Of a stretch of DNA of 31,496 bases, positions 1 through 7,940 are shown in pieces. Positions within the stretch are counted from its first letter, which is position 1. Each line of letters begins with the position of its first letter. The DNA is taken from assembly GCA_024683255.1 (NCBI GenBank), contig JAIKYL010000240.1:1-31496 (forward strand), written 5' to 3'. Source of the DNA: Bacteroidales bacterium (lineage in GTDB: Bacteria; Bacteroidota; Bacteroidia; Bacteroidales; UBA932). Both the position numbers and the translations under genes were made by a program. The notes under the pieces were generated by a model. It had not been told where the DNA came from. It made no database searches and worked only from the letters and a program-made list of their open reading frames with translations.

Positions 1-651
1 ATCGATACCATCGGTATCATCCGGAAGACCGGAATTGTGCCGGTGTTTTACCATGCCGATGTGGAACTCACCAAGAAGGTGGTGAAAGCCTGCTATGACG
101 GCGGCATCCGTGCCTTTGAGTTCACCAACCGCGGTGATGGCGCCCACAGAGTGTTTGAGCAGCTGATGGCTTATGTCCGGGCCGAATGCCCGGAAATGGC
201 CCTGGGTGCCGGCACTATCCTGGATGCGCCCACTGCCGCCCTGTACATCCAGTTGGGGGCCGATTTCCTGGTGAGCCCCTGCTGCGTGGATGAGGTAATC
301 ACTCTGGCCAACCGCCGCGGTGTGCCCTACAGCCCCGGCTGCGGCACTGTGACAGAGATTGTCCACGCCCAGGAGCGTGGCTGTGACCTGGTGAAGGTTT
401 TCCCGGCCGGCACCGTTGGCGGTCCCGCCTTCGTGAAGAACATCCTGGCCCCGCTTCCCTGGGCGATGGTGATGTGTACCGGCGCTGTGGAACCTACGGA
501 AGAGAATCTGTCGGCCTGGGCCAGGAGCGGTGTCACCGCCGTGGGCATGGGCTCCAAACTCTTCCCCAAGGAAACCATAAAGGCCGGAGACTGGAAAGCT
601 GTCTCCGACCTCTGTGCCAAATGTTTAAGCTGGTTTAAAGGCGCTGTTTGA
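1..651 (+). CDS. eda: KDPG / 4-hydroxy-2-oxoglutarate aldolase, 5' end cut by window edge
   Basis: Class I aldolase that should split 2-keto-3-deoxy-6-phosphogluconate into pyruvate and glyceraldehyde 3-phosphate in the cytosol (Entner-Doudoroff and sugar-acid breakdown). The frame is open from base 1, and the codons before the GTG at 37 read IDTIGIIRKTGI, as in family members, so the true start is upstream of the window and the GTG is internal. The Schiff-base lysine lies in DLVKVFPAG (residue 132 of the visible 216), and the catalytic glutamate in AFEFTNRG. The GAGT and GCGT glycine turns of the TIM barrel are present. Little more than a few N-terminal residues is missing relative to the usual 205-225 aa. 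Its last 17 bases overlap the convergent pgi gene. Neighbouring sugar-acid genes, if any, lie outside the window. Confidence 0.9.
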   Translation: MDTIGIIRKTGIVPVFYHADVELTKKVVKACYDGGIRAFEFTNRGDGAHRVFEQLMAYVRAECPEMALGAGTILDAPTAALYIQLGADFLVSPCCVDEVITLANRRGVPYSPGCGTVTEIVHAQERGCDLVKVFPAGTVGGPAFVKNILAPLPWAMVMCTGAVEPTEENLSAWARSGVTAVGMGSKLFPKETIKAGDWKAVSDLCAKCLSWFKGAV

Positions 652-1972
652 TGGCCTTGGTGGCCTCTTCGTAACCGGGCTTTTCCAGCAGGGCGAACAT
701 GTTCTTCTTGTAGGCCTCTACGCCGGGCTGGTTGAAAGGATTCACCCCCAGGGCATAGGCGCTTACGCCGCAGGCGAATTCGAAGAAATAGAGCAGGCAG
801 CCCAGGTTGTAGGCGTCCACCTTTTCAAAGGACACCTCAATCTGGGGAACGCCTCCGTCTATATGGGCCAACTTAGTTCCCAGTTCGGCCATGTGGTTGC
901 AGTGCTCCACATGCTTGCCGGCAAGGAAGTTGAGCTGGTCCAGGTTCTGGTCATCGGCCTCAATAACAACGCTGCGCTGTGCCTTCTCCACATGGAGCAC
1001 CGTCTCGAACATGACGCGGGAGCCTTCCTGGATGAACTGGCCCATGGAGTGCAGGTCGGCAGTATTGTTCACGCTGGCGGGGAAGATGCCGGTGCCGTCC
1101 TTTCCTTCTGATTCACCGTAAAGCTGCTTCCACCATTCGGCTACATAGGTGAGCTTGGGATTGTAGTTTACAAGGATCTCTACCTTCTTGTCCAGTTCGC
1201 TGAACAGGTAGTTGCGCATGGCGGCGTATACCACGGCGGGATTCTCCGCATCTTTTACAGCAAGCTTCTTTTCCGCTTCCTTGGCGCCTTCCAGCAGGGC
1301 CTTCACGTCCAGGCCCGCGGCGGCGATGGGCAGCAGGCCCACCGGAGTGAGCACGCTGAAACGGCCGCCCACATTGTCCGGAACCACAAAAGTCTTGTAG
1401 CCTTCCTGGTTGCTGAGGGTCTTGAGCGCGCCCCGCTTGGCGTCCGTAATGGCCACGATGCGGATGGCGGCTTCCGCCTTACCGTATTTGTTCTCAATGT
1501 ATTGCTTCACAATGCGGAAGGCCACGGCGGGTTCCGTGGTGGTGCCGCTCTTGGAGATTACGATGCAGGCCACATTACGCTCCTCGGCCAGGTCCATGAG
1601 CTCGGCCAGGTATTCTTCCGAAAGATTGTTGCCGGCGAAGACCACCTCCGGAGCGTCTTTCTTTTTAAGCTGCTTCCCGAAGTTGTGGCTCAGGGCCTCG
1701 ATCACGCACTTGGCGCCCAGATAGCTTCCGCCGATGCCGATGGCGATGACCAGGTTCACGCCCCTGCCGGCCCAGTCGGCCCGGATGTCTTCAATCTCGC
1801 GGAGCATGCTTGCGGGCACCTCCGAGGGCAGGTGTTTCCAACCCAGGAAGTCGTTGCCGGCGCCTTTTTCGCTTTCCAGCACGTCAAAAGCATGCAGGGC
1901 CTTCTTTACATAAGAATCATACTTGGCGGCATCCACGAAGGATTCACAACCTTTCACATTGAGTTTAAGCAT
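635..1972 (-). CDS. pgi: glucose-6-phosphate isomerase
   Basis: Cytosolic enzyme interconverting glucose 6-phosphate and fructose 6-phosphate in glycolysis and gluconeogenesis. The protein has 445 aa, the short bacterial form. Both family signatures are visible: GGRFSVLTPVGLLP in the middle and GVNPFNQPGVEAYKKNMF at residues 409-426. The phosphate-binding SKSGTTTEP segment and the GIGGSYLGAK segment of the sugar isomerase fold are also present. The ATG at 1972 gives the expected N-terminus. It is transcribed alone on the minus strand, with a possible promoter box at 2006-2013, and it converges with the KDPG aldolase gene with a 17-base overlap of the 3' ends. Confidence 0.97.
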   Translation of the reverse strand: MLKLNVKGCESFVDAAKYDSYVKKALHAFDVLESEKGAGNDFLGWKHLPSEVPASMLREIEDIRADWAGRGVNLVIAIGIGGSYLGAKCVIEALSHNFGKQLKKKDAPEVVFAGNNLSEEYLAELMDLAEERNVACIVISKSGTTTEPAVAFRIVKQYIENKYGKAEAAIRIVAITDAKRGALKTLSNQEGYKTFVVPDNVGGRFSVLTPVGLLPIAAAGLDVKALLEGAKEAEKKLAVKDAENPAVVYAAMRNYLFSELDKKVEILVNYNPKLTYVAEWWKQLYGESEGKDGTGIFPASVNNTADLHSMGQFIQEGSRVMFETVLHVEKAQRSVVIEADDQNLDQLNFLAGKHVEHCNHMAELGTKLAHIDGGVPQIEVSFEKVDAYNLGCLLYFFEFACGVSAYALGVNPFNQPGVEAYKKNMFALLEKPGYEEATKAIKQRL

Positions 1973-2005
1973 AGTATATGTAGTTTATATGAATTATCAA
2001 TCCTA

Positions 2006-2013
2006 CAAATTTA
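2006..2013 (-). promoter_or_regulatory. possible -7 box of pgi
   Basis: On the minus strand the bases read TAAATTTG, matching the Bacteroidota -7 consensus TAnnTTTG, about 34 bases before the pgi ATG. I see no clear TTTG box at the usual 19-base spacing, so this is a weak call. Confidence 0.35.
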
Positions 2014-2028
2014 ACAAATTCCCGGCAA

Positions 2029-2235
2029 TTATTCATCCCTGATCTCATAAAAAGCATCTTCCGGGTCCAGAGGGGCTTCTGCCAGTCTTTCCTCCAGGGT
2101 GCGGTCAATTTCTTCTTCGAAGCCCCGGAGGGCGGCGAAGGAGCCGAACTGCGCGGCCCGGTCGGGGCGGGACATCCGGGGATGCCGCTTGGAAGTGGGA
2201 TGCTCCAGGCCGATTATGTCGTCGTACGGTGTCAT
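2029..2235 (-). CDS. small YolD-like protein coupled to Y-family polymerase
   Basis: A 68-aa acidic protein. Its core (YDDIIGLEHPTSKRHPRMS followed by DRAAQFGSFAALRGFEEEI) matches the pattern of small YolD-like proteins that sit next to UvrX/YqjW-type Y-family polymerases, chiefly known from Firmicutes. I recognise this from memory of the motif, not from a search. Its ATG overlaps the polymerase TGA by four bases (ATGA at 2232-2235), so translation is probably coupled. Biochemical function is not established; by context it probably acts with the polymerase in DNA damage tolerance. It is cytosolic, with no signal peptide or membrane segment. Confidence 0.72.
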   Translation of the reverse strand: MTPYDDIIGLEHPTSKRHPRMSRPDRAAQFGSFAALRGFEEEIDRTLEERLAEAPLDPEDAFYEIRDE

Positions 2236-3617
2236 GCCTTGTGTCCTCCTATCTGTCTGTTCCGGTCCCGGCCGGTGGCGCCTTCCTCAAAGTTCATCCC
2301 CTTGAGAATGGCGTTTTTGCCGAATTTCTTCCGGATGGCCAGGATGGCTTCCTGCTGCCTGCGCTCTTTCTCAAGATCCAGCTGCGCTTCGTCAAAAAGA
2401 CTCAGCTGGCGGCCCTCCACCTCTCTTTCGTCCTTTACACGGGACGCCACCACGTAGATGCGCCGGACACAGAGCCCCGGATCCACAATCCGGTGGAACA
2501 GGTCCATCATGGCTTTCAGGATAAGGGTGGTGGATGAGGTGGCAAAGTCCAGGTTCACGCTGCCGTGGGCCGGTTTCGGAGTGGCGCGGCCGTACCAGTC
2601 GGCCACCATGGCCCCTTTGTACCCCTCGGGAGAGCCGCTTTCATAGCCCACATGCAGGACCAGCTGGTCCGTCACCAGTTTCTTGTCCACCAGGGTAAGC
2701 GCCAGCCAATCAGTCATTTCCCGCACTATTACCGCCGCCTGTTCATAAGGATAGGGCCGCGAAAGGACCTGCCCGTTGGAAAGGCTGCTGCCTTCCGGCC
2801 GATAGGATTTGATATCGGCCATGGTGCAGGGCTCCCAGCCCCAGGCGTGGTCAATGAGCAGTTCCGCATTTACGCCGAAGGCCTTGTACAGCACTTCCTC
2901 GTTCCGCAGCGAGCAGCGCGCCACGTCCCCCAGCGTCCACAGACCCAGCTTTTGCAGGCGTGCTTCCGTTCCCCGGCCGATGCGCCAGAAATCCGTCAGG
3001 GGCCGATGGCTCCAGTATTTCTGCCGATAGCTCATCTCGTCCAGCTCGGCAATGCGAACGCCGTCCTTGTCCGCCTCCCGGTGCTTGGCTTCCACGTCCA
3101 TCGACACCTTGCAAAGGTACAGGTTGGGGCCGATGCCCGCCGTGGCGGTAATCCCCGTTTCCTTAAGCACTTCCCGGATGAGACGCATGGCCAGTTCGTG
3201 TGCCGTGGTTTTATAAAGGGTAAGGTATTCCGTGGCGTCTATGAAGACCTCGTCTATGGAATACACGTGGATGTCTTCCGGCGCTATGAAACGGAGATAA
3301 ATGCCGTAGATCCGGCTGCTCACTTCCACGTAATAGGCCATCCGGGGCGGTGCAATCATGAATTCCAGCAGGGGAGTGCCCGGCTTTCTGGCCGCATTTA
3401 CCTGCGCCACCTTCTGCTTCACTTCAAACAGCCGTGCCCGGCCCGGGATGCCATACGCCTTCAAAGACGGGGTGACCGCCAGGCAGATGGTCTTGTCCGT
3501 CCGGCTCTCATCGGCCACCACCAGATGGGTGGTAAGCGGGTCCAGCCCCCGTGCAACGCATTCCGCAGAGGCGTAGAAAGACTTTAGGTCAATGGCTATG
3601 TAGGTTCGCTGGTTCAA
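2232..3617 (-). CDS. Y-family DNA polymerase, UvrX/YqjW/DinB-like
   Basis: Translesion DNA polymerase of the UmuC/DinB superfamily. With the TTG start at 3617 it has 461 aa and begins MNQRTYIAIDLKSFYAS, as homologues do. Catalytic acidic residues are D10 in AIDLKSFYAS and D122-E123 in YSIDEVF. A beta-clamp binding motif QLSLF lies at residues 404-408, and the C-terminus GRDRNRQIGGHKA is typical of the Gram-positive YqjW-like branch. The same frame runs on to an ATG at 3689 (485 aa), but that adds 24 atypical residues and would overlap the start of the divergent lipoprotein gene by 17 bases, so I prefer 3617. It forms an operon with the YolD-like gene, to which it overlaps by four bases. No SOS box was recognised. 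Confidence 0.92.
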   Translation of the reverse strand: MNQRTYIAIDLKSFYASAECVARGLDPLTTHLVVADESRTDKTICLAVTPSLKAYGIPGRARLFEVKQKVAQVNAARKPGTPLLEFMIAPPRMAYYVEVSSRIYGIYLRFIAPEDIHVYSIDEVFIDATEYLTLYKTTAHELAMRLIREVLKETGITATAGIGPNLYLCKVSMDVEAKHREADKDGVRIAELDEMSYRQKYWSHRPLTDFWRIGRGTEARLQKLGLWTLGDVARCSLRNEEVLYKAFGVNAELLIDHAWGWEPCTMADIKSYRPEGSSLSNGQVLSRPYPYEQAAVIVREMTDWLALTLVDKKLVTDQLVLHVGYESGSPEGYKGAMVADWYGRATPKPAHGSVNLDFATSSTTLILKAMMDLFHRIVDPGLCVRRIYVVASRVKDEREVEGRQLSLFDEAQLDLEKERRQQEAILAIRKKFGKNAILKGMNFEEGATGRDRNRQIGGHKA

Positions 3618-3655
3618 TCTTTCCCAAATATCGGCATTTTTTTCGGGAATATTGC

Positions 3656-3663
3656 TAACTTTG
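3656..3663 (+). promoter_or_regulatory. possible -7 box of the glutaminyl cyclase gene
   Basis: TAACTTTG matches TAnnTTTG, nine bases before the ATG at 3673, which would leave an almost leaderless mRNA. Only a T-run lies upstream, with no exact TTTG at 19 bases. Confidence 0.4.
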
Positions 3664-3672
3664 TTTCCCGAA

Positions 3673-4431
3673 ATGAGGATACTTTCCAAGATAGCTTTAT
3701 CGGCCCTGTGCCTGCTGCTGTGCGCCTGCTCGGGTGCGCAGGTTAAGCAGTATCGCGTAAAGGTGCTTCAGGAGTATCCGCACGACAGGGACGCCTACAC
3801 CCAGGGCCTTTTCTTCCACAACGGAACGCTCTATGAGACCACCGGACAGTACGGCTCCAGCACGCTCCGAACCGTGGACCTTGAAACCGGCAAGCCCATC
3901 ACCAACCAGCGTTTTGCCCGCAAGTATTTTGGGGAAGGCTCCGTAATCCTTGGAGAAACCCTTTACATCCTCACCTGGACCAACAAAGTGGCCTTCAAGT
4001 ACAACGCCAAAACCCTCAAGTACGAGTCCACGCTGGCCTATAACCGGGAAGGCTGGGGCCTTACCACGGACGGGAAACAGCTCATAGCCAGCGACGGAAG
4101 CGCCAACCTGTACTTCATGGATGAGGATCTCAAGGTTCAGAGAAAACAGCAGGTGACCATGAACGGCCGTCCGCTGAGGAACCTGAACGAACTGGAATGG
4201 ATAGACGGAAAGGTCTGGGCCAACGTTTATCTAACGGACATGATTGTGATCATCAATCCGTCCAACGGCAAAGTAGAAGCCTCCATAGACTGCACCGGCC
4301 TACTACCCGCCAGCCTTAGAGACCGTGACACAGACGTATTAAACGGCATAGCCATAGACGCCGATGGCAACATCTACCTTACCGGCAAACTATGGCCCCG
4401 AATGTATAAAATTGAATTAGTTAAGAATTAA
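3673..4431 (+). CDS. glutaminyl-peptide cyclotransferase, lipoprotein
   Basis: Family of five-bladed beta-propeller glutamine cyclotransferases (plant/bacterial type), which convert N-terminal glutamine of peptides to pyroglutamate. The mature part begins near VLQEYPHDRDAYTQGLFF and continues with LYETTGQYGSSTLR and LNELEWIDGKVWANVY, the family's best-conserved stretches. The N-terminus MRILSKIALSALCLLLCACS is a lipoprotein signal with a probable lipidated cysteine at residue 19, so the protein should sit on the periplasmic face of the inner or outer membrane. I chose ATG 3673 rather than the upstream in-frame TTG at 3652 because it starts the signal peptide cleanly. Length (252 aa) is normal. 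The TonB-dependent receptor follows on the same strand after 96 bases. Confidence 0.9.
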   Translation: MRILSKIALSALCLLLCACSGAQVKQYRVKVLQEYPHDRDAYTQGLFFHNGTLYETTGQYGSSTLRTVDLETGKPITNQRFARKYFGEGSVILGETLYILTWTNKVAFKYNAKTLKYESTLAYNREGWGLTTDGKQLIASDGSANLYFMDEDLKVQRKQQVTMNGRPLRNLNELEWIDGKVWANVYLTDMIVIINPSNGKVEASIDCTGLLPASLRDRDTDVLNGIAIDADGNIYLTGKLWPRMYKIELVKN

Positions 4432-4458
4432 TTCTGCAATATAGAATAGAATAATTAG

Positions 4459-4492
4459 GGGTATCCGGAAAGTCCGGATTGAGATTATACCC
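4459..4492 (+). other. nested hairpin in the leader of the TonB-dependent receptor gene
   Basis: GGGTAT (4459-4464) can pair with ATACCC (4487-4492), while ATCCGG (4463-4468) can pair with CCGGAT (4474-4479). A third small hairpin, ACGGT-TCAT-ACCGT, follows near 4505. There is no U-tract, so this is not an ordinary terminator. No known riboswitch was recognised. Confidence 0.35.
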
Positions 4493-4527
4493 TCATAACT
4501 TGATACGGTTCATACCGTCGTAAGGAG

Positions 4528-6729
4528 ATGAAAAAAACTTTGCTTCTTGCAGCACTTCTTGTGCTGCCCTTCTGCGCACAGGCGCAGGACAAGACGGAGC
4601 GTCTGGACTCCGTGGTGGTATCGGCCTCCCGTGCCGGCAAACAAACACCCGTTACCTTTACCAATGTGGGAAAAGACGCCCTGGGCGCCGCCAACCCCAC
4701 CAATTCCCTGCCCATGGCCCTGAACCTGCTGCCCTCCGTGGTCACCTACAACGAAGGCGGCACCGGCCTGGGCAATTCGGCCATGACCATCCGCGGCTCC
4801 AAGGGATCCCAGATTAACGTGACCCTTAACGGCATCACCCTCAACGATGCCGAGAGCCAGGAAGTCTTCTGGGTGAATATCCCCGCCCTTACCAGCCTTA
4901 TTTCCAGCGTGCAGGTGCAGCGGGGCCTGGGTACCAGCGCCAACGGAGCTGGCGCCTTCGGAGCAAGCCTTAACATGAACACCGCCTTCGTTACGCCGGA
5001 CCCCTGGGCAAAAATAGACTTCAGCGGGGGCTCCTACAATACCTTCATGACAACCCTCAGCGGCTCCACCGGCCTTTCGGAGAAGGGATTCTACGGCTCC
5101 GCGGCCTATTCCCACGGCAGTACGGACGGTTATATCCGGAACGCTTTCGTCCAGTCCCAGAGCGCCTTCGTGGCCCTGGGATGGCTCCGCGGCGCCAATT
5201 CCCTGCGTCTCACCTGGCTCATGGGGCAGCAGCGGAGCGGCATCACCTGGGACGGTATAGATCTGGAGCAGTACGAAAAGGACCGCACCTACAACGGCGC
5301 CGGCGAATATTACGACGAACTGGGCAACGTCTATTACTATCCCAACCAGACCGACAATTATGTCCAGCACCACCTGCAGCTCAATTACACCCATTCCTTC
5401 GGCAGCCATCTCAGCTGGGCCAACACCCTCAACTATACCCGCGGAGAAGGATACGACGAGTATTATAAGGTGAACCGGAAACTGAAGAATTTCGGCGTAG
5501 CGTTTCCCGACGGGGACAATTACCCCTCCCGCAGCGACATGATCTATCAGAAAAAGATGGACAACGACCTCTGGGTGTTCAATTCCAACCTGCGGTACCG
5601 CTCAGAAAGCCTGGATCTCACCGGTGGCGTGAACCTTTCCCGCTACCGGGGCGGCCACTGGGGGGAGGTCCTCTGGGTGAAGGCCTTTGGGGATGACGTG
5701 GAGCCCCGGTACGACTGGTACCGTCACGAAGGCGTTAAATGGGACGCCAGCGCATTCGTTCGGGCCGAATACAAACCGCTGGACTGGATTACCGCCTATG
5801 CCGATCTGCAGTACCGCGGCATCCGCTATTCCTTTGCCGGCTCGGACGACGACTGGCTGGAGTTCGGCCGGAAAGAGGAAGACCTGCTGGATTACAGGCA
5901 GGACTGGCATTTCTTCAATCCCCGCGCCGGCGTAACTGCACAGCTGGGCCGGCATAAACTCTATGCCTCCGCCGCCTGGGGCAACCGCGAACCGGGTCGG
6001 AGCGACATCAAGGAGAACGTGAAAGGGGAGGGGGCGCCCATCCGTCCGGAGAAGATGCTGGACGTTGAGGCGGGCTGGCAGTTTGCCTCGGAGGCGCTCA
6101 CCCTGTCGGCCAACCTCTACCTGATGGAGTACTGGGATATGCTGTTGGAGACGGGCCGACTGTCCAGCTCCGGCTATGCCCTCAAAGAGAATGTGCCCCG
6201 CTCCTGGCGCCGCGGCATGGAGCTTTCGGCGGCCTGGCAGGTGTTCAGCTGGATGCGCCTGGACGGTAACTTTACCCTATCCATGAACCAGATCCGGGAT
6301 TATACCTCCTACGTTACCATAGACGATTATTCCGGCCGTACGCATCCCGTGAACTACGGCAAGACGCAGATGCTTATGTCACCATCCGTTATCGGCATGG
6401 GGGTGATAACCATCCGTCCCTGGAGGAACGGGAGCCTGGCCTGGGATGGTAAATATGTGGGGAAACAATTCATAGACAGCTCCATGCGGGAAGAGATGGC
6501 CATACCGGCCTACTTTGTCTCTTCCCTGTCTCTGAGCCATAAGTTCAGTTGGAACAAGGCATCCCTTACGCTTAGCGCCTACGTCAACAATCTCTTCAAT
6601 CACCTCTATTATGCCTCAGGCTGGCGCTGGGAGGAGTATAACGAAGCATCCGGTACCATCACCTCAGGAGTGGGGGTGTATCCGCAGGCTCCCCGAAATT
6701 TTTGTATAAAGTGTAGCCTTACTTTTTAA
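4528..6729 (+). CDS. TonB-dependent outer membrane receptor
   Basis: A 733-aa outer membrane transporter powered by TonB. A signal peptide (MKKTLLLAALLVLPFCAQAQ) is followed directly by a TonB-box-like segment DSVVVSAS. The plug domain comes next (about residues 40-150, with MTIRGSKGSQINVTLNGI and QVQRGLGTSANGAGAFGASLNM), then a 22-strand-type barrel ending in aromatic residue F733. It lacks the N-terminal carboxypeptidase-like domain of SusC proteins and has no SusD partner, so it is more like siderophore, cobalamin or metal receptors. The substrate cannot be told. The lone upstream neighbour in the same direction is the glutaminyl cyclase. The leader contains nested hairpins (4459-4492). 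Confidence 0.93.
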   Translation: MKKTLLLAALLVLPFCAQAQDKTERLDSVVVSASRAGKQTPVTFTNVGKDALGAANPTNSLPMALNLLPSVVTYNEGGTGLGNSAMTIRGSKGSQINVTLNGITLNDAESQEVFWVNIPALTSLISSVQVQRGLGTSANGAGAFGASLNMNTAFVTPDPWAKIDFSGGSYNTFMTTLSGSTGLSEKGFYGSAAYSHGSTDGYIRNAFVQSQSAFVALGWLRGANSLRLTWLMGQQRSGITWDGIDLEQYEKDRTYNGAGEYYDELGNVYYYPNQTDNYVQHHLQLNYTHSFGSHLSWANTLNYTRGEGYDEYYKVNRKLKNFGVAFPDGDNYPSRSDMIYQKKMDNDLWVFNSNLRYRSESLDLTGGVNLSRYRGGHWGEVLWVKAFGDDVEPRYDWYRHEGVKWDASAFVRAEYKPLDWITAYADLQYRGIRYSFAGSDDDWLEFGRKEEDLLDYRQDWHFFNPRAGVTAQLGRHKLYASAAWGNREPGRSDIKENVKGEGAPIRPEKMLDVEAGWQFASEALTLSANLYLMEYWDMLLETGRLSSSGYALKENVPRSWRRGMELSAAWQVFSWMRLDGNFTLSMNQIRDYTSYVTIDDYSGRTHPVNYGKTQMLMSPSVIGMGVITIRPWRNGSLAWDGKYVGKQFIDSSMREEMAIPAYFVSSLSLSHKFSWNKASLTLSAYVNNLFNHLYYASGWRWEEYNEASGTITSGVGVYPQAPRNFCIKCSLTF

Positions 6730-6764
6730 AAGTATTTATTAAGTGTAAAAAAGTTTTAAAAAAA

Positions 6765-6795
6765 TTTGTAAGTCGAAAAACTTTACTTATCTTTG
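6765..6795 (+). promoter_or_regulatory. perfect Bacteroidota-type promoter with no gene behind it
   Basis: TTTG at 6765-6768, exactly 19 bases, then TATCTTTG at 6788-6795: both boxes match the TTTG-N19-TAnnTTTG consensus. The expected transcription start is near 6801-6803. The next plus-strand gene is almost 2 kb away, and a strong terminator follows at 6870-6897. Confidence 0.72.
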
Positions 6796-6800
6796 CACTG

Positions 6801-6900
6801 AACAAAACGCATCTTCTAACCAACTATTAACTTTCTTTAAGGTAAGAATACACTACTAACTAACCAAGTAAAGAGCTCGCTGGGAAGCGAGCTCTTTGCT
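6801..6900 (+). ncRNA. candidate small RNA between promoter 6765 and terminator 6870
   Basis: The interval from the predicted start to the terminator is about 100 bases. It has no ATG, GTG or TTG-led reading frame of note. The 5' part is A/C-rich and looks unpaired (AACCAACTATTAAC, ACTACTAACTAACCAAG), and the 3' end is a 12-bp hairpin. This is the outline of a trans-acting small RNA. I do not recognise the family. It could instead be only a readthrough terminator region of the TonB-dependent receptor gene. Confidence 0.45.
6870..6897. terminator. 12-bp perfect hairpin terminator, probably bidirectional
   Basis: AAAGAGCTCGCT and AGCGAGCTCTTT form a perfect 12-bp stem around a GGGA loop. Short T-rich stretches follow on both strands. 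It lies between the plus-strand receptor or sRNA region and the convergent minus-strand DUF4878 gene, and can serve both. Confidence 0.75.
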
Positions 6901-6931
6901 ATTATAGCTGTCTAATATGTTGATTGACAGG

Positions 6932-7309
6932 CTATTTGTTCATCTTCTGCTTCCACTGATCATCCACCTTCACATAGGACATGTGCTGGTCCTCCTCCTC
7001 TCCGTTTTTGTAGATGACGTGGACGGTGACGGTGGCGTTGTCTCCGTTGATCTTGGAGTCGGTGATCTTGAAACTCTTGATACCGCCTTTTGCATCCATT
7101 CCTTCTTTTGCTTTTTCTTCGGCCATGCCTGCCAGCCATTTCTGGTCATTGGAGGAGAGGTCGAAGGTGGAGGCGTAGGTGTCGTAATCTCCCTTCTGGA
7201 GGGCGGTGATGGCCTTCTTGGCCACGGCTTCCGGTGTGTTGGTGTTGGAGCATGCGGCGCAGGCAACAAAACCGGCCACCACGGCGAGGATAATAGCTAA
7301 CTTTTTCAT
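6932..7309 (-). CDS. DUF4878-type lipoprotein
   Basis: A 125-aa secreted protein starting MKKLAIILAVVAGFVACAACS, a signal peptide with cysteines at 17 and 20, one of them probably lipidated. The rest (TPEAVAKKAITALQKGDYDTYASTF and the later YVKVDDQWKQKM) matches the pattern of DUF4878 / NTF2-like lumazine-binding lipoproteins common in Bacteroidota. Its function is unknown. I start at ATG 7309; the upstream in-frame extension runs into the preceding gene and lacks a signal sequence. It begins 10 bases after the YiiX-like gene and is probably the last gene of the trmD operon, ending at the hairpin at 6870-6897. Confidence 0.82.
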   Translation of the reverse strand: MKKLAIILAVVAGFVACAACSNTNTPEAVAKKAITALQKGDYDTYASTFDLSSNDQKWLAGMAEEKAKEGMDAKGGIKSFKITDSKINGDNATVTVHVIYKNGEEEDQHMSYVKVDDQWKQKMNK

Positions 7310-7319
7310 AATAAAGCGT

Positions 7320-7940
7320 TTAATAATTATAATATTCTTCGTTCTTTGAATAAGCGTACAGGTGTTCCGGCAGCAGGCAGTCGGCCTGGATTCCAAAAAC
7401 GTTTATGTAGCGCCGGCGTCCTTCCGACAAATCTTCCCCCGCGTGCCGGTACAGCATCCACACCAGTTCCGTGCAGTAAAGCTTGGTGGAATCCGCCAGG
7501 GAAAAGGAACCGTCGAAAAGGACGCTGTCGCGTGCCAGTTGCAACGCCTCCTCCCTCAGGGCCGATACCCTGGCCGAATCGGCCAGTCCCGTGTGCACCA
7601 GGCTGCCGCGGAACGCACGGTCTGGAGCAAAGAACGTGCCTATCCCTTCGGCCTTTACCCTGTCGAAGTCCCCGGAAAACTCCGCTTCCGCCGGTACGGC
7701 ATGTACCACCTTCCATTCCCCGTTTTCCTTCACCAGCACGCCCACGTGGCTGTACAGGGGCTCATCTTCGGCCGACATTACCGCGCGGCTGAAAAAGCCC
7801 TGTCCGCAGCGGAAGGCCAGGTCTCCTTCCCGCATCTGCTCATAGGGGAAGGGAGGCGCCGGATTACCCACTGCTTTCCGCCGGCAGCCTCTTGGCAGAA
7901 CCAGGAGTAGCAGAAGGAGCGGTATGCAAAGTCTCTTCAT
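7320..7940 (-). CDS. YiiX/YebB-like NlpC/P60-superfamily cysteine hydrolase
   Basis: A permuted papain-like enzyme of the YiiX/YaeF type, predicted to cut amide bonds in the cell envelope. The order of motifs is permuted: MREGDLAFRCGQGFFSRAV first, then H65 in LYSHVGVLV, then the likely nucleophile C156 in KLYCTELVW near the C-terminus. The N-terminus MKRLCIPLLLLLLVLPRGCRR is hydrophobic with cysteine at 19, so export and perhaps lipidation are likely. Its ATG shares one base with the trmD stop (TGATG at 7938-7942), so it is translated after trmD in the same operon. The substrate (peptidoglycan peptide, lipid or other amide) is unknown. Confidence 0.83.
   Translation of the reverse strand: MKRLCIPLLLLLLVLPRGCRRKAVGNPAPPFPYEQMREGDLAFRCGQGFFSRAVMSAEDEPLYSHVGVLVKENGEWKVVHAVPAEAEFSGDFDRVKAEGIGTFFAPDRAFRGSLVHTGLADSARVSALREEALQLARDSVLFDGSFSLADSTKLYCTELVWMLYRHAGEDLSEGRRRYINVFGIQADCLLPEHLYAYSKNEEYYNY

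Noticed and set aside
4528..6729. SusC-type receptor of a polysaccharide utilisation locus
   Set aside because: There is no N-terminal carboxypeptidase-like domain, no SusD partner and no glycoside hydrolase gene nearby.
6870..6897. Inverted repeat as a mobile-element end
   Set aside because: Its size, small loop, T-rich flanks and place between convergent units fit a bidirectional terminator.
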